DNA of 64,000 nucleotides, from the NCBI RefSeq assembly GCF_002934455.1, contig NZ_PTIR01000003.1, forward strand, positions 124,001-188,000. The letters are read 5' to 3'. This document shows positions 63,834 through 64,000 of the stretch, piece after piece (position 1 is the stretch's first letter; each line of letters begins with the position of its first letter). Under the pieces are notes generated by a model. That model had not been told where the DNA came from, searched no databases, and worked only from the letters and a program-made list of their open reading frames with translations. Source of the DNA: Trinickia symbiotica (lineage in GTDB: Bacteria > Pseudomonadota > Gammaproteobacteria > Burkholderiales > Burkholderiaceae). The translations under genes were made by a program, and so were the position numbers.

Positions 63834-64000
63834 ATGCCGCTCATTCGATTCATACAGCCGGACGGGAACGAAGCCAGCGTGACCGCCAACGTCGGCGATT
63901 CAGTCATGCAAACCGCCGTGAATAACCAGATCCCCGGCATTCTCGGCGATTGCGGCGGCAGTTGCAGTTGCGCGACCTGTCACGCCTATGTCGACGAGGC
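63834..64000 (+). CDS. [2Fe-2S] ferredoxin, putidaredoxin-like (cut by right edge)
   Basis: The first 55 residues are present. Cluster ligands Cys40, Cys46 and Cys49 (C-G-G-S-C-S-C-A-T-C-H) match the C-x5-C-x2-C of putidaredoxin, with one extra Cys at 44; the fourth ligand is beyond the window. Probably the electron donor for one or both P450s. AAAGAG precedes the ATG. Confidence 0.93.
   Translation, partial: MPLIRFIQPDGNEASVTANVGDSVMQTAVNNQIPGILGDCGGSCSCATCHAYVDE

Noticed and set aside
36691-64000. Complete camphor pathway
   Set aside because: The P450 and redox partners are P450cam-like, but no Baeyer-Villiger monooxygenase or recognisable camD/camG set is visible; the substrate is left open.

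Overview
The window looks like a high-GC member of the Burkholderiaceae (Burkholderia, Paraburkholderia or Caballeronia type). It carries an N-type ATPase operon, a hypoxia gene set resembling the low-oxygen-activated (lxa) locus known from Burkholderia cenocepacia, and a dense aerobic catabolic island. I see no rRNA, tRNA, CRISPR array, insertion sequence or phage gene.

Region 1 (1-24 kb) is a low-oxygen survival block. From the left edge it holds the start of narG (respiratory nitrate reductase), a small unknown gene, an Hsp20 chaperone and an exported c-type cytochrome. A complete nine-gene N-ATPase operon follows (atpDCQRBEFAG), then a PHA synthase, a MaoC/phosphotransacylase fusion, a BON protein, an orphan LuxR-type response regulator, a CBS protein, a small exported protein, phaB, two universal stress proteins, an FNR/Anr regulator with all four cluster cysteines, a zinc alcohol dehydrogenase and acetate kinase. 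A broken cation P-type ATPase and an exported cupredoxin close the block. Nine perfect TTGAY-N4-RTCAA FNR-type boxes and one near match lie in the promoter regions of this block. The likely job is energy and redox balance when oxygen is short: nitrate respiration, acetyl-phosphate to ATP, PHB as an electron store, and ion pumping or ATP hydrolysis by the N-ATPase.

Region 2 (24-30 kb) is a junction. It holds a truncated uppP fragment, a QseBC/PmrAB-like two-component system with PmrA-like boxes nearby, a small exported protein, ETF-ubiquinone oxidoreductase and an SDR.

Region 3 (30-36.7 kb) is a MarR-headed operon: a LuxC-like acyl-CoA reductase, a LuxE-like acyl-protein synthetase, an SDR and a second LuxE-like protein, with no luciferase or luxD. 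A TetR gene follows.

Region 4 (36.7-64 kb) is a catabolic island. It has two cytochromes P450 (one CYP101/P450cam-like), a rubredoxin, a ferredoxin reductase and [2Fe-2S] ferredoxin of putidaredoxin type, an Old Yellow Enzyme, several SDRs, three crotonases (one with a His/Asp arrangement like 6-oxocamphor hydrolase), CoA-transferases, a thiolase, an FMN nitronate-monooxygenase-like protein, and an operon of P450, GMC oxidase, serine hydrolase, MaoC hydratase and CitE lyase. IclR and TetR regulators are included. A shared palindrome, GAAC-N3-GTTC and close variants, sits in six promoter regions of this island and suggests a single regulon. The substrate is not identifiable from sequence. An alicyclic or terpenoid compound activated by P450 and CoA transfer, then finished by beta-oxidation-like steps, fits the gene content best.
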